The notes under the pieces: generated by a model
Seen by the model: only the letters and a program-made list of their open reading frames with translations
Databases searched by the model: none
Told to the model about the DNA's origin: nothing
Assembly (NCBI GenBank): GCA_964493265.1
Contig: CAZBLY010000002.1
Location: 26,146-90,145, forward strand
Length of the DNA: 64,000 nucleotides
DNA from: DAOWHW01 sp964493265
Lineage (GTDB): Archaea; Nanobdellota; Nanobdellia; Pacearchaeales; UBA284
Direction of reading: 5' to 3'
Shown here: positions 56,101 to 63,374 of the stretch, one piece after another
Position numbering within the stretch: position 1 is the stretch's first letter
How the letters are laid out: the number at the start of each line of letters is the position of its first letter
Program-made: the position numbers and the translations under genes

Positions 56101-58295
56101 ATTTAGATCATGAAGAAGATCCAATGTGTTTTTTTAGCAAAGATTTAGTTAAAAAGATTCCATATGATTATTTTAATGCTCTTTGTTATTCAACGAAAAT
56201 GGAAGAATATTATGATTCTCAAGAATGTGTTGAGGCAAGACGAAAAGCAATTGTACAAACTGGAGAATATGAAGAGCCTATTGGACCTTTTCCCCTTCCA
56301 CCTTATGGAGAACCAATTGGGCCAGAACCATCAGAGGAACCAATTATTGCAACAAAAACATTACAAGAAGCAGTAATTGTTATTGATCCTGGTCATGGCA
56401 CTTATATTAAAGATGGGAAGACAATATATGATCCTGGAACAGTTTGGCCTTTACCTCCAAAAGAAGCTGAGTTCACAGAAGAAGAAATTGTTTTATCTAT
56501 TTCTAAAAAATTAAAAACACTTTTAGAAAATCAAGGGGCTACAATATATATGACAAGAGAAGATAGCAAGACACCCAAAACAAAAGGTTCTACTTTAGCT
56601 AATGATAAAAATGCTGATCTTCTTCTTTCAATTCATGTTAATGGAGGGGGTGGAGATGGAACCGAAATATGGATTCCATGTGGTGGCTGCGAATCACCAG
56701 AAGAAATAAGAGAAGGGTTTTATTATTGTAAAGTTGAAGATTTATGTGAAACTAACGAAAGAGAATTTTTAGAAAGCAAACAAGTTAGTGAATATATTCT
56801 TGAAAAAATAACTAGTGCTATAGGAACAAGAAAAAGAGATTGGAGTGAAGAAGGAATTGGTTATAGTTTAAGTTATGGTATTTTAAAAGTTGATGTGCCT
56901 GCCATGATAATTGAAACAGCTTTCTTATCAGATGAACGGGAAAGAGCTATTTTAACAGATGCTGAAGGCCAACAAAAAATTGCTAATGCTGTTTCTGATA
57001 GTTTAGCTGAATATTATGGAACAGCTGAAATTATGGAAAAAAAATGTTCTGAAATTACAGATCAAACAAATTGCGAGATTAAAAAAGAAGAATGTTGGTT
57101 TGATTCTGATGATTCTATATGTAAAAGTTGTCCTCAACTTGTTAGACCAAATGCTGGATGTGAAGGAGCTCGCGAAGGATTTTTTGACTGGGGAAAAAGA
57201 AATATTTTATTTAATAATCAAAAAGATTGTGAAGAAAATAATTGTGGGCTTGATTGTAAGTGGTTAAATAATGAATGTGTTTCAAGTTCAGTTGCTGCTG
57301 AACAAGAAATTGACCCAGAACTTGAACAATATCTTAATGAGTTTGCAATAGAGAATTTAAAAACAGAATCTGGAATATATATTTGGCAAGAAATAACCCC
57401 GTCAGATACTTTGGCTTTGATGGATGCAAAAGTGGAATTTCAAGAAGTAGAAAGTCAACTTGGTCAATTTGCTGAACAATATGAAATTCAAGGCAATGAA
57501 TATGTTCTTAGTTGGGAGGAAAAATTAAATTATAAAATAGAAGAAATTAATGAAGATCTTAATTCACAAATGTCAGATGAATGGGATGATTTTGTTAAAG
57601 AAGATGCTGAAAAATTAATAACTGAGAAACATAAGGCTGATTGTGCTGATTTTGCTATTCAACTTCTTGCAGATTTTGCAGAAAGTCTTTGTACTGATCT
57701 TGATAGAAATTATGAACTTAATGTTTATGGTTCTTCTGGAAATCTTATTATTGGTGATGCAAGCAAAATAAGAGACAGCGTAGGAACAAGAGGATTATTA
57801 GATGATAGAAGCACTGTTAGAGCAATAGATTTAGAATTTATTAGCATTCAAAATGATTTATTAGGATATCCTCAAAGAATAAAACAAGATTCTTATAATC
57901 CAAAGAATCTTGAACCAGGGGATATTTTGATTTATAGATGGCGTGATGTAGGCAACAACGTTGGTGGTTGGGATAGTGTTGTTTATGTAGATAAAAAATA
58001 TGTTGGAAAATATATTCCTGAACAAAAAGAAATATGGCAACACATTCTTGGAAAAGGAAATCTCGTTAATGGACAAATTAGTGCGGTAGAATATAGAAAA
58101 ACAGTTAATTTTGATATAAAAAGAGATAATTGGGAAGATATAATAATTGATGATGATTATTTAGCAGAAAAAGGAACAGTGGCAGCTTCTACTTTTTCAA
58201 GACAATATGGGAAATATAATTATTACTTTTTAGATGAAGATCTTTATGATATTAGAAGATGGAATTTTCCTGAAGTTGTTGTTTGTAAAGCTTAA
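50175..58295 (+). CDS. Giant exported protein with pseudo-LytM and Amidase_3 domains
   Basis: A 2706-aa protein. N-terminal helix (MFLFVIGFIFILMAMILTSVLILA) exports or anchors it. Residues about 100-1860 are cysteine-containing beta and helical regions of no known family. About 1870-1975 resemble LytM/M23 (VIVKHGDSLYTYYGNLKEI, then VVNENNVIGLATS) but zinc ligands are missing (AEFTFRV where HxHFE is expected). About 2065-2265 is Amidase_3 with all metal and catalytic residues: H2074 in DPGHG, E2102, H2154 in SIHVNG, E2247 in IIETAF. A cysteine-rich linker follows, then a possible papain-like end domain (C2490 in DCADF, GDILIYRW near 2583). A peptidoglycan or similar glycopeptide target is likely; which organism's wall it acts on is unknown. 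Confidence 0.85.
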   Translation: MKIEIQIKERTMFLFVIGFIFILMAMILTSVLILAEETPGFNQQVQSQPYIYENAQASPWMQVPWQDKYCNESEMGMDFIVEIPPDACTPAVVRSDLLEEQDVPVFCRMTGIKINPLIQIPYIKSIVPTVEDRSPEINYITFLPARYALSYYASKDQKPASFQGVPSMSNLGYLLIDLKSQPVEEKMPDNVRANISLKLRYDVGKTYGINEHQFILPLLGNDEWQKEYEKYNFWQGKGFLRLNEITGPNTAKVSVYTSVNSIPTTKEVRVGVVPGKGDEIMLPGFYCGVGVNLRLDEITVPKTRARLIVNGDELLIGEGEEIQDSDCYVVSIIPSLYSYGGDVKIRCGSKDPQFLSLEDLEANIEIRDGAEITSKKVGIGDDLELSKDVEGINHVYVGFIGKELAKDGLTDIMVLFQKENADALNEKSIEKISKVIHDYVEAKRQKALNVMSEGMWKTEIEKELIKKKHSELKKTKIYVVKKGAGYKDINGAKSEVKLVSVEGPMQAKYSNGVEAAYKEAIEQYKDIAYGYSETYNEEGTYYGIKAYDEAVKLAEYMHKTNDQVSLLQEMINKYSDSEEYEVIEEVEHAREILRRITAVGGDNVKQFKSQEGLFLIRLVSIEKPSTEMQSAEIEVDGVRKIYSIYTEVNDWEIINIDDASIILENKTGSKETIVKGSWKYLDKKKIYLIDTKIKREVKISVLPFEKERTTTVNFTVQIGIEKRAIKLSPEKTKDMIRNLDNLISKFEGINKNLGNVVSFWNKACYVGAGALWIKNFITGLGGKATARKMVMDKWSIKCSNKAYQNQIGAKSISDCYRKKETAINDDIEIMQNSLNGANDFIKDVKKQDGVMVSGGLLGLDKTPNEKKFMEVAQENFPQELRDIKIIGKDGQEIDSSEIIDNITSLNNQGYIFKDDVKDLHLRLDLYKNCQGNPDSVLCGSVLEGTYGQLDYFTESLENVETKSAYNSLFGHNPVVVREKDMQIIPAPLYVVNDAFISKFEQGSRNIMFDNKGFRYAEFNFESTYYIAILASQGDGIFSIEKLYEIDKEKLLNNKGIIKERYEKEELVPQLKLMKIADVQEIDITLCNNNMISRGLDDGEPWNTVKFWESGPYKGLVAYLPLRKNDGWYMATTSYTGMEGAMTAYKESGNINTFYICNVGQDGIPNFDFLSGQKGDDCCTLVSAVQGIQNLEIAPLNAAGSKAVHQEAIKCASEASRQFLQGSRKISTSCVRTLVHGKPPSSRATVECEDFMSPSDCWKMFNLCDPVMCPPSRCDFGGRMPVSNVVQSGVIGSLLLCWPNFEGGRGVLVPICLTGVHAGLESFTGVLKSGRDCLQEQLDTGRTIGICDQIMSVYMCEFFWRQFDPFIKAGLPAITESLMNRGGGEYALFSDSWKQSIEGVNYFTDFYGKNQIQAFKARSTAQIGSEICKKFVSVAYPTQAKFWDELSEPESPTQVTAWFDEIAVGGPSPEGHYKVFSYIWAGKDQGVYYSVYLTNPSTTGGYYQTPEYYPVPKASGYLKAGEYISISPDFRAPSGYKEICVNINGQPICGFGQATTDFALKELQNLYIESQATDDIKTAKECVSGKPTIIPTATLNIQSAVEHSLEPSIYKKGIIRICSKLNPGTGTGKSNWKNIGYCDNPDVGCWLDTNSVEGAVSDLGIKEEIMQEAEFKDMQHMIDKLGYDHPDESRAKIDKIRKKIPDVKESAERLMDEIDKIEKIEDLEKQKTTYNTKAKIIDKTISSLIGEFQDTLATCVNEEEKVKAEWHIAELFDLRTKLLSKLEVAILEKELEKQIKEEGRITCTSLGGQWKDKCSDFEDQITSDVGSKDRLEHPGKVCCKMIEAELPFQAWPSDTMKYIIDCKWSSGIMKRSPIEITIRSPMKPIIKRWNEEELYVRVIGRGVVLLAADNEKPGKKYVIVKHGDSLYTYYGNLKEIVVKNGKVVNENNVIGLATSTTVFPIKRAEFTFRVLTRPYLDLDHEEDPMCFFSKDLVKKIPYDYFNALCYSTKMEEYYDSQECVEARRKAIVQTGEYEEPIGPFPLPPYGEPIGPEPSEEPIIATKTLQEAVIVIDPGHGTYIKDGKTIYDPGTVWPLPPKEAEFTEEEIVLSISKKLKTLLENQGATIYMTREDSKTPKTKGSTLANDKNADLLLSIHVNGGGGDGTEIWIPCGGCESPEEIREGFYYCKVEDLCETNEREFLESKQVSEYILEKITSAIGTRKRDWSEEGIGYSLSYGILKVDVPAMIIETAFLSDERERAILTDAEGQQKIANAVSDSLAEYYGTAEIMEKKCSEITDQTNCEIKKEECWFDSDDSICKSCPQLVRPNAGCEGAREGFFDWGKRNILFNNQKDCEENNCGLDCKWLNNECVSSSVAAEQEIDPELEQYLNEFAIENLKTESGIYIWQEITPSDTLALMDAKVEFQEVESQLGQFAEQYEIQGNEYVLSWEEKLNYKIEEINEDLNSQMSDEWDDFVKEDAEKLITEKHKADCADFAIQLLADFAESLCTDLDRNYELNVYGSSGNLIIGDASKIRDSVGTRGLLDDRSTVRAIDLEFISIQNDLLGYPQRIKQDSYNPKNLEPGDILIYRWRDVGNNVGGWDSVVYVDKKYVGKYIPEQKEIWQHILGKGNLVNGQISAVEYRKTVNFDIKRDNWEDIIIDDDYLAEKGTVAASTFSRQYGKYNYYFLDEDLYDIRRWNFPEVVVCKA

Positions 58296-58327
58296 ATTAA
58301 ATTTTTCTAAAAATAAATAAAAAGTAA

Positions 58328-58411
58328 TGCGGAGGACAGGATTCGAACCTGCGTAGGGACTGACCCATCAGGTCCTAAGCCTGACCCGTTTGACCACTCC
58401 GGCACCCCCGC
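58328..58411 (-). tRNA. tRNA-Leu(TAG)
   Basis: An 84-nt type II cloverleaf with a long variable arm. Acceptor GCGGGGG pairs with CCTCCGC, discriminator A. Anticodon stem TCAGG/CCTGA with loop CTTAGGA gives TAG. T arm loop TTCGAAT. No intron, no encoded CCA. Confidence 0.95.
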
Positions 58412-58495
58412 ATAATAATTCTAACTTCTAAAGACTTTTAAAATTATCGAGAAAAATTTCAATTTAAATTAGAGAATATAAATTATAGAAGATAA

Positions 58496-58744
58496 TTAAG
58501 ATATTAAATTTGCTGGGGCTGGCGAAATATAAATTATTGTATCTCCTCGAATAAATGCAAGACCAATATTTCTTTTTACTTCTCCTTTTTCTAATTCTTT
58601 TGTATTATCTAAGACTAAATTTATGTGAATGTCAAAAGCAAGTAGCTTACCAACAAATTGTCTGTCGCCTTTAAGATGTATAAGTATTTCCTTTTGTTTT
58701 GATTGATTCAATAAATCCAAAGGTCTTTCAATTCCATTAATCAT
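58496..58744 (-). CDS. Sm-like RNA-binding protein (LSm)
   Basis: An 82-aa archaeal Sm protein that would form a heptameric ring binding U-rich RNA. The Sm1 motif IHLKGDRQFVGKLLAFDIHINLVL and Sm2 motif (GLAFIRGDTIIYIS) are both present. Normal size. Lies between tRNA-Leu and the eS8 gene, which reads the other way. Confidence 0.93.
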   Translation of the reverse strand: MINGIERPLDLLNQSKQKEILIHLKGDRQFVGKLLAFDIHINLVLDNTKELEKGEVKRNIGLAFIRGDTIIYISPAPANLIS

Positions 58745-58884
58745 TTTGTATTTGTTTTTTGCGGTTTTTTATTTTTTATTTATGTTTATATTAATTTCTC
58801 ACGTTTTTAGTTTTTAAATCTTTTGTTATTCGACGAAAAATCAAGAAAAGAAAAATATTTAAAGACTTTTCTTATAGAATTTTT

Positions 58885-59262
58885 ATGGTAACTAGAAGAG
58901 GAAAAAAAATAACCGGTGGAAAGTATAAGAAAAGTAGAAAAAAAAAGTTTAGCGAATTAAAACAAAAACCGAGGGTTGTTTTATTAGGAAAAGAAAAAAA
59001 GAAAAAAATTAAAACAAGAGGCGGGAATTTTAAAATTATTCTTTTGAAAACAAATAAAGCCAATATTATGGATAAAAAAACCCACAAAGCAAAAAAAGTT
59101 GAAATAAAAAACGTTTCTGAAGTTCCTAGTAATATTTTTCTTGCAAGAAAAAATATTCTTGTTAAAGGGGCTGTAATAGAAACCAGTATTGGAAGAGCAA
59201 GAATTACAAACAGGCCCGGTCAAGAAGGTTTTGTTCAAGCAGTTTCAATAAAATCTGTTTAA
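58885..59262 (+). CDS. rps8e: Ribosomal protein eS8
   Basis: Basic small-subunit protein. The start TRRGKKITGGKYKKSRKKK and end GRARITNRPGQEGFVQAVSI match archaeal S8e. Length 125 aa is standard. An AAAATATTTAAAGAC box near 58850-58865 is its likely promoter. tfb follows on the same strand after 136 bases. Confidence 0.95.
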   Translation: MVTRRGKKITGGKYKKSRKKKFSELKQKPRVVLLGKEKKKKIKTRGGNFKIILLKTNKANIMDKKTHKAKKVEIKNVSEVPSNIFLARKNILVKGAVIETSIGRARITNRPGQEGFVQAVSIKSV

Positions 59263-59334
59263 TTTTTTTATTTTTTTATTATATGAATTAAATATATGTA
59301 TTGTAATCAACAAATATTTAAAAAGCCATACCAT

Positions 59335-59350
59335 AAGGTTTATAAACCTT
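59335..59350 (+). promoter_or_regulatory. Perfect 16-base palindrome with TATA core upstream of tfb
   Basis: AAGGTTTATAAACCTT is an exact inverted repeat centred on a TATA-like core, about 50 bases before the tfb start. A second TATA-like GTTTATAAAG lies at 59361-59370. The palindrome could be an operator or a dimer-binding site; no protein can be assigned. Confidence 0.4.
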
Positions 59351-59398
59351 TTTTCTTTTTGTTTATAAAGCTTTTGTTGAATTTTTAAGTAATAAAAA

Positions 59399-60358
59399 AT
59401 GCCATCTAGACATATAAAAAAGTGTCCCGAATGCGGTTCTAAGAATTTGATTTATGATGAACAAAAAGGAGAATTAGTTTGTAAGGATTGTGGACTTATT
59501 ATTGAAGATAAAATGATTGATATGGGTCAAGAATGGCGTCAATTTGAACAAGGAACTAAAAAAGGCCGTGGTGGAGCCCCTTTAAGTATGCAAAAATTTG
59601 ATCAAGGTCTTACTACTAATATTGGAGAAGTTTCTGATATTTATCAATTAGGATCTGAAAAAAGAATAAGAAAATTTTTTAGGTTAAAAAAATGGCAAGA
59701 GAGAGTTTCTACAAGTATTGAAAGAAATCTAAGACTTGCTATGGCTGAATTAAGAAGAGTGGCTTCTTTCTTAAATCTTCCAAATTTTGTAAAAGAAGAA
59801 TCTTCTAGAATCTATAATCTTGTCCTACAACGTGGACTTGTAAGAGGAAGATCAATGGAAAGTGTTGTTTCAGCTTGTATTTATGCTGCATGTAGGAGTT
59901 ATAGTATTCCTAGAACACTTGATGAAATTTCAGCTGCTAGCGATGTAGAGAGAAAAGAAATAGGTAGAACATATAGATTTATAACAAGAAAACTTTCTCT
60001 AAAAATTACTCCAAGTAATCCTAAAAATTATATTTCTAGATTTGCATCAATTTTGCATCTCTCTCCTAAAACACAAAATGATGCTCTAAAAATTCTAAAA
60101 AAAGCAGAGAGTTCAGAATTAACAAGTGGAAGAGGTCCGGCAGGGATTGCAGCAGCCGCTTTATATGTTGCCGCCCTTCTTAATGATGAAAAAAAGACAC
60201 AAAGAGAGGTGGCAGATGTTGCTGGGATTACAGAAGTTACAATAAGAAATAGATATAAAGAATTACTTGAAAAATTAGGGATGGAAGAGAAACTTAAGAT
60301 TAAAGAAGCAGAATCAAAAAAGAAAAAGAAAAAAGAAATTAAGAAAAAGAAAATTTAA
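59399..60358 (+). CDS. tfb: Transcription initiation factor TFB
   Basis: Archaeal TFIIB homologue that recruits RNA polymerase to TBP-bound promoters. Zinc ribbon C9, C12, C28, C31, followed by the reader/linker (EWRQFEQGTKKGRGG) and two cyclin folds (about 105-200 and 205-295). The basic tail KKKKKEIKKKK is unusual for TFB but like other proteins here. Length 319 aa is normal. Two TATA-like elements and a 16-base palindrome lie upstream. Ends 3 bases from the convergent RNase Z gene. Confidence 0.97.
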   Translation: MPSRHIKKCPECGSKNLIYDEQKGELVCKDCGLIIEDKMIDMGQEWRQFEQGTKKGRGGAPLSMQKFDQGLTTNIGEVSDIYQLGSEKRIRKFFRLKKWQERVSTSIERNLRLAMAELRRVASFLNLPNFVKEESSRIYNLVLQRGLVRGRSMESVVSACIYAACRSYSIPRTLDEISAASDVERKEIGRTYRFITRKLSLKITPSNPKNYISRFASILHLSPKTQNDALKILKKAESSELTSGRGPAGIAAAALYVAALLNDEKKTQREVADVAGITEVTIRNRYKELLEKLGMEEKLKIKEAESKKKKKKEIKKKKI

Positions 60359-60360
60359 TT

Positions 60361-61260
60361 TTATAATTTAATTCTCATAAAATCTTCTGCAAGTTCTGTG
60401 CTTTTGAAGATTTTTTTTGCTTCATTTAAAATTGGACTAGGATTTTTTGCATATCTTTGAGATAAATGTATTAAAATAAGTTTTTTTACTTTTGCTTTTT
60501 TTGCAATTGTTGCTGCTTGTTTTGCAGTAAGATGTTTTCTTTCTTTTGCTTTATTAGAATGTTTGGAATCAAGAAAGGTAGATTCGCTTATTAAAATATC
60601 TGCTTCTTTAGCAGCTTTTATACAGTTTTTATTAATTAAAGTATCAATAATAAATGAAATCTTTTTTCCTTTTTTTATTTTTGTTGCCTGCTTTGCTGTA
60701 ATTTTCTTCCCATTAAATGTAATGCTTTTGCCTTGCTGAAGTTTGCCAAGAATTGGTCCTGGCTTAATTTTATGTTTTTTAATAAAATTTATATTAATTT
60801 TTCTTTTATCTTTTTCAACAAACCTATAAGCTAAACAGGGGGTTGTATGTTGCATTTTATATGCTTCTATATAAAAATCCTTACTATCAATTATCTTGCC
60901 ATTTTTATTTATTTCATGAATTTCTGTTTTTACTTTCTCTTTGAAAACAAAAGTTTTGAGAAGTAATTTAACAAAATGTTTGGTTCCTCTAGGGCCATAA
61001 ATTTTTAATGTTTTATTATAATTGTTTAGGGCAAAAGTTTGTAATAAGCCAGGCAAACCAAAAACATGGTCCCCGTGCCAATGACTAATGAGAATTCTTG
61101 TGATTTTGAGAAAATTAAGCTTGGCAATTTTAAATTGTCTTTGAGTTCCTTCTCCACAGTCAATAAGTATATTTTCTTTATTATATTTTAAAAGCATAGC
61201 TAACTGGCTTCTTCTTGCTGTTGGGGTAGCTTCAGATGTTCCAAGTATTGTAATTCCCAT
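60361..61260 (-). CDS. rnz: Ribonuclease Z
   Basis: tRNA 3'-end endonuclease of the metallo-beta-lactamase fold. The zinc motif HWHGDH is at residues 60-65, with further ligands in the C-terminal part (TFLDSKHSNKAKERKHLTAKQAA and LIHLSQRY). Length 299 aa is typical of archaeal tRNase Z. The lack of encoded CCA in all five tRNAs here makes 3' processing by this enzyme and CCA addition necessary. Confidence 0.96.
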   Translation of the reverse strand: MGITILGTSEATPTARRSQLAMLLKYNKENILIDCGEGTQRQFKIAKLNFLKITRILISHWHGDHVFGLPGLLQTFALNNYNKTLKIYGPRGTKHFVKLLLKTFVFKEKVKTEIHEINKNGKIIDSKDFYIEAYKMQHTTPCLAYRFVEKDKRKININFIKKHKIKPGPILGKLQQGKSITFNGKKITAKQATKIKKGKKISFIIDTLINKNCIKAAKEADILISESTFLDSKHSNKAKERKHLTAKQAATIAKKAKVKKLILIHLSQRYAKNPSPILNEAKKIFKSTELAEDFMRIKL

Positions 61261-61347
61261 ATCAAAAAAAGGGTTTTTTCATTTTTAATTGTTTTTGTTA
61301 ATCTTTTAGTTAATAAAGTTTAAAAACAAAAGCAAACTCTTTTTATT

Positions 61348-62010
61348 ATGGTTAAGAAAAAAACTAAAAAGAAAACCAAAAATAAAATAACAAAGAAGAA
61401 AACTACAAAGAAAAAGCAGAAAAGAATTAAGAAAAAGATTACGAAGAAAAAGCAAAAAATAACTAAGAAGAAAATTTTGAAAAAGAAAACTAGCAAAGCT
61501 TTTAAGGTTTTTATTGCAGATGAAAGAGTTATTACTAAAGATAAAAAAGCCATTGACCTTTATGGAAAAAGTCGTTTTGGTCAAGTTATAAGGGATAAGG
61601 TTTATTATTCTCTTGTTGAAGCTGCTTATCTTTTTGAGAAAGGAAAAATTAATATTTATGATGAAAGAAAGAAATTAGGTTTTGATAATTTTATTGCTAA
61701 AGCAAGAAAACTTGAACCCAATTTCTGGACCCGTTTTTGTGTTTTTAGAGATATAAGAGATAGGGGTTATATTGTTAAAACAGCCCTCAAATTTGGGGCA
61801 GATTTTCGTATTTATGATAGGGGAATTAAACCTGGAGAAGCCCATGCTAAATGGATTTTATTTCCAGTTTATGAATCTTCAATTATGACCTGGCATGAAT
61901 TTGCTGCTAAAAACCGTGTTGCTCATTCAACAAGAAAAAATTTATTGATTGGAATTGTTGATGAAGAAGGCGATGTAACATATTATGAAATAAATTGGAC
62001 AAGACCGTAA
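61348..62010 (+). CDS. endA: tRNA-splicing endonuclease EndA
   Basis: Homodimer or homotetramer-type enzyme that cuts bulge-helix-bulge introns from tRNA and rRNA. Catalytic triad Y156 (FRIYDRG), H166 (GEAHAKW) and K197 (HSTRKNLL) is intact. The first 50 residues are almost entirely lysine, threonine and isoleucine, a basic extension beyond the usual family length (about 180 aa). No tRNA in this window has an intron. Overlaps slightly with the frame of the next gene's possible TTG start. Confidence 0.94.
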   Translation: MVKKKTKKKTKNKITKKKTTKKKQKRIKKKITKKKQKITKKKILKKKTSKAFKVFIADERVITKDKKAIDLYGKSRFGQVIRDKVYYSLVEAAYLFEKGKINIYDERKKLGFDNFIAKARKLEPNFWTRFCVFRDIRDRGYIVKTALKFGADFRIYDRGIKPGEAHAKWILFPVYESSIMTWHEFAAKNRVAHSTRKNLLIGIVDEEGDVTYYEINWTRP

Positions 62011-62024
62011 TTCTTATAAGAAAG

Positions 62025-62954
62025 ATGGAAAGAAATGAATATAATCTAAAAAATTTGAAAGAAAAAAAGAACAAAATTATTGAGGTTTTACAAAATAAAG
62101 GCCCTGCCCTGCCAGCTGTTATTTCTCGGGAAATAGGTGTTTCTCTACTTTTAACTTCGGCTTTGCTTAGTGATATGAGGGCTGAAAGATCTGTTATATT
62201 GAGTGATTTAAAAATAGGTGGTTCGCCTCTTTATTATATACAAGGTCAGAAAGGTCAGCTTGAAAAGTTTATTAAACATCTAGCCCATAAAGAACAAGAA
62301 GCTTTTGAATTGCTCAAGAAAAAAGAAGTTGTTGATGAGACCAAATTACAGCCAGTTCAGAGGGTTGCATTTAGTCATATGAAAGATTTTGCTTTTCCTA
62401 TAAAAGTTAAAACCAATGAAGAAGAAAAAACTTTCTGGAGATTTTATTCTATAGATCAAGATGAGGCATCAAAAAGAATTTCAAAATTACTAGAAAAAAA
62501 ACAGATGAAAATTAAAATAAAAAATGAAGCAAAAGAAACAAAACAAGTAACAAAACAAACAAAAGAAATAAAAGAAGAAAGAGAAGAAAAGAAAGAAGAT
62601 AAAGAAAAAGAAGAAAAAATAAAACCAAAACCACGAAAAAAAAGAGCCAGTAAAGAAGAATTTAGAAAAAGAGTTTTTTCATGGCTAAATTCTAAAAATA
62701 TTAAAATTGTTGAGGAACTTGATGATGACGATGCTTTTTGTAAAGTTTCAACAAAATCAGCTTTTGGAGATTTAAATTTTATTGTTGTGGCTAAGAAAAA
62801 GAAAACAATTAATGAAGCCGACTTAAGTTTTGCTTATCAAAAGGGTCAGCAGGTAAAGACACCCGTATTGTTTTTGACAACAGGAAAATTGACAAAAAAA
62901 GCAAGTTCTTATATTAAAAATCTTGGAAAATTTATTATTATTAATTCTTTATGA
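62025..62954 (+). CDS. Winged-helix protein with possible PD-(D/E)XK-type C-terminal domain
   Basis: From ATG at 62025: an N-terminal wHTH (KNKIIEVLQNKGPALPAVIS, SALLSDMRAERSVIL, about 15-70), a helical middle, a highly charged KE-rich linker (about 170-210), then a C-terminal alpha/beta domain with DLNFIVVAKKKK and TPVLFLTTGKLTKKASSYI, similar in pattern to PD-(D/E)XK nuclease folds. The nuclease identity is a weak inference from pattern. A TTG 30 bases upstream overlaps endA and is not used. Located after endA, so an RNA or DNA processing role is possible. Confidence 0.6.
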   Translation: MERNEYNLKNLKEKKNKIIEVLQNKGPALPAVISREIGVSLLLTSALLSDMRAERSVILSDLKIGGSPLYYIQGQKGQLEKFIKHLAHKEQEAFELLKKKEVVDETKLQPVQRVAFSHMKDFAFPIKVKTNEEEKTFWRFYSIDQDEASKRISKLLEKKQMKIKIKNEAKETKQVTKQTKEIKEEREEKKEDKEKEEKIKPKPRKKRASKEEFRKRVFSWLNSKNIKIVEELDDDDAFCKVSTKSAFGDLNFIVVAKKKKTINEADLSFAYQKGQQVKTPVLFLTTGKLTKKASSYIKNLGKFIIINSL

Positions 62955-62973
62955 ATTTTATTTATTAGAAGAA

Positions 62974-63231
62974 TTATATTTCTTTTTTGTAATCTTCTTC
63001 TATTTTTTCAAGCTGGTCAATTGCAATTTTACAACTTTTAATTAACTCTTTTAATAGTTCTATATTGCCTTCTATTGGAATATATCTTGTTATTTCAAAT
63101 GTTTCTTCACCAATTACTTCAACATTGTTAAGCCTGAATATAATTGAACAATGTGGTTCTGCTTCTTCGTTTCCTTTAAATAAATCTTCAATTTTGAATC
63201 CATACTTTTCATAATTAAATACCGTCTTAAC
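62974..63231 (-). CDS. Hypothetical protein without a canonical start codon
   Basis: A clean frame of about 85-88 codons (ending EKIEEDYKKEI) shows natural composition (IFRLNNVEVIGEETFEITRY, PIEGNIELLKELIKSC) and is bounded upstream by an in-frame TAA. No ATG, GTG or TTG occurs in it, so either an isoleucine/valine-type start is used or the 5' end has been lost by mutation or sequencing error. I do not recognise a family. It is convergent with the preceding gene. Confidence 0.4.
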   Translation of the reverse strand, partial: VKTVFNYEKYGFKIEDLFKGNEEAEPHCSIIFRLNNVEVIGEETFEITRYIPIEGNIELLKELIKSCKIAIDQLEKIEEDYKKEI

Positions 63232-63299
63232 TAATACTAATTAATATTTGTAATTCTTTATGAAAAGATTTTAAAGTAATAATTGTTTATGATTTTTAT

Positions 63300-63372
63300 A
63301 GCTCCGTAGTGTAGTGGTCAAGCATTCAAGGCTTTGGACCTTGGGACGGCGGTTCGAATCCGCCCGGAGCTA
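63300..63372 (+). tRNA. tRNA-Gln(TTG)
   Basis: A 73-nt cloverleaf. Acceptor AGCTCCG/CGGAGCT is perfect, discriminator A. Anticodon stem CAAGG/CCTTG encloses CTTTGGA, anticodon TTG. T arm GGCGG-TTCGAAT-CCGCC. No intron or encoded CCA. A TTTTAAAG-like element lies about 27 bases upstream. Confidence 0.95.
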
Positions 63373-63374
63373 TG

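Noticed and set aside
50175..58295. Giant gene as bacterial contamination
   Set aside because: Base composition, codon style and continuity with archaeal genes and tRNA-Leu on the same piece argue against it, although the amidase domain is of a family common in bacteria and transfer in the past is possible.
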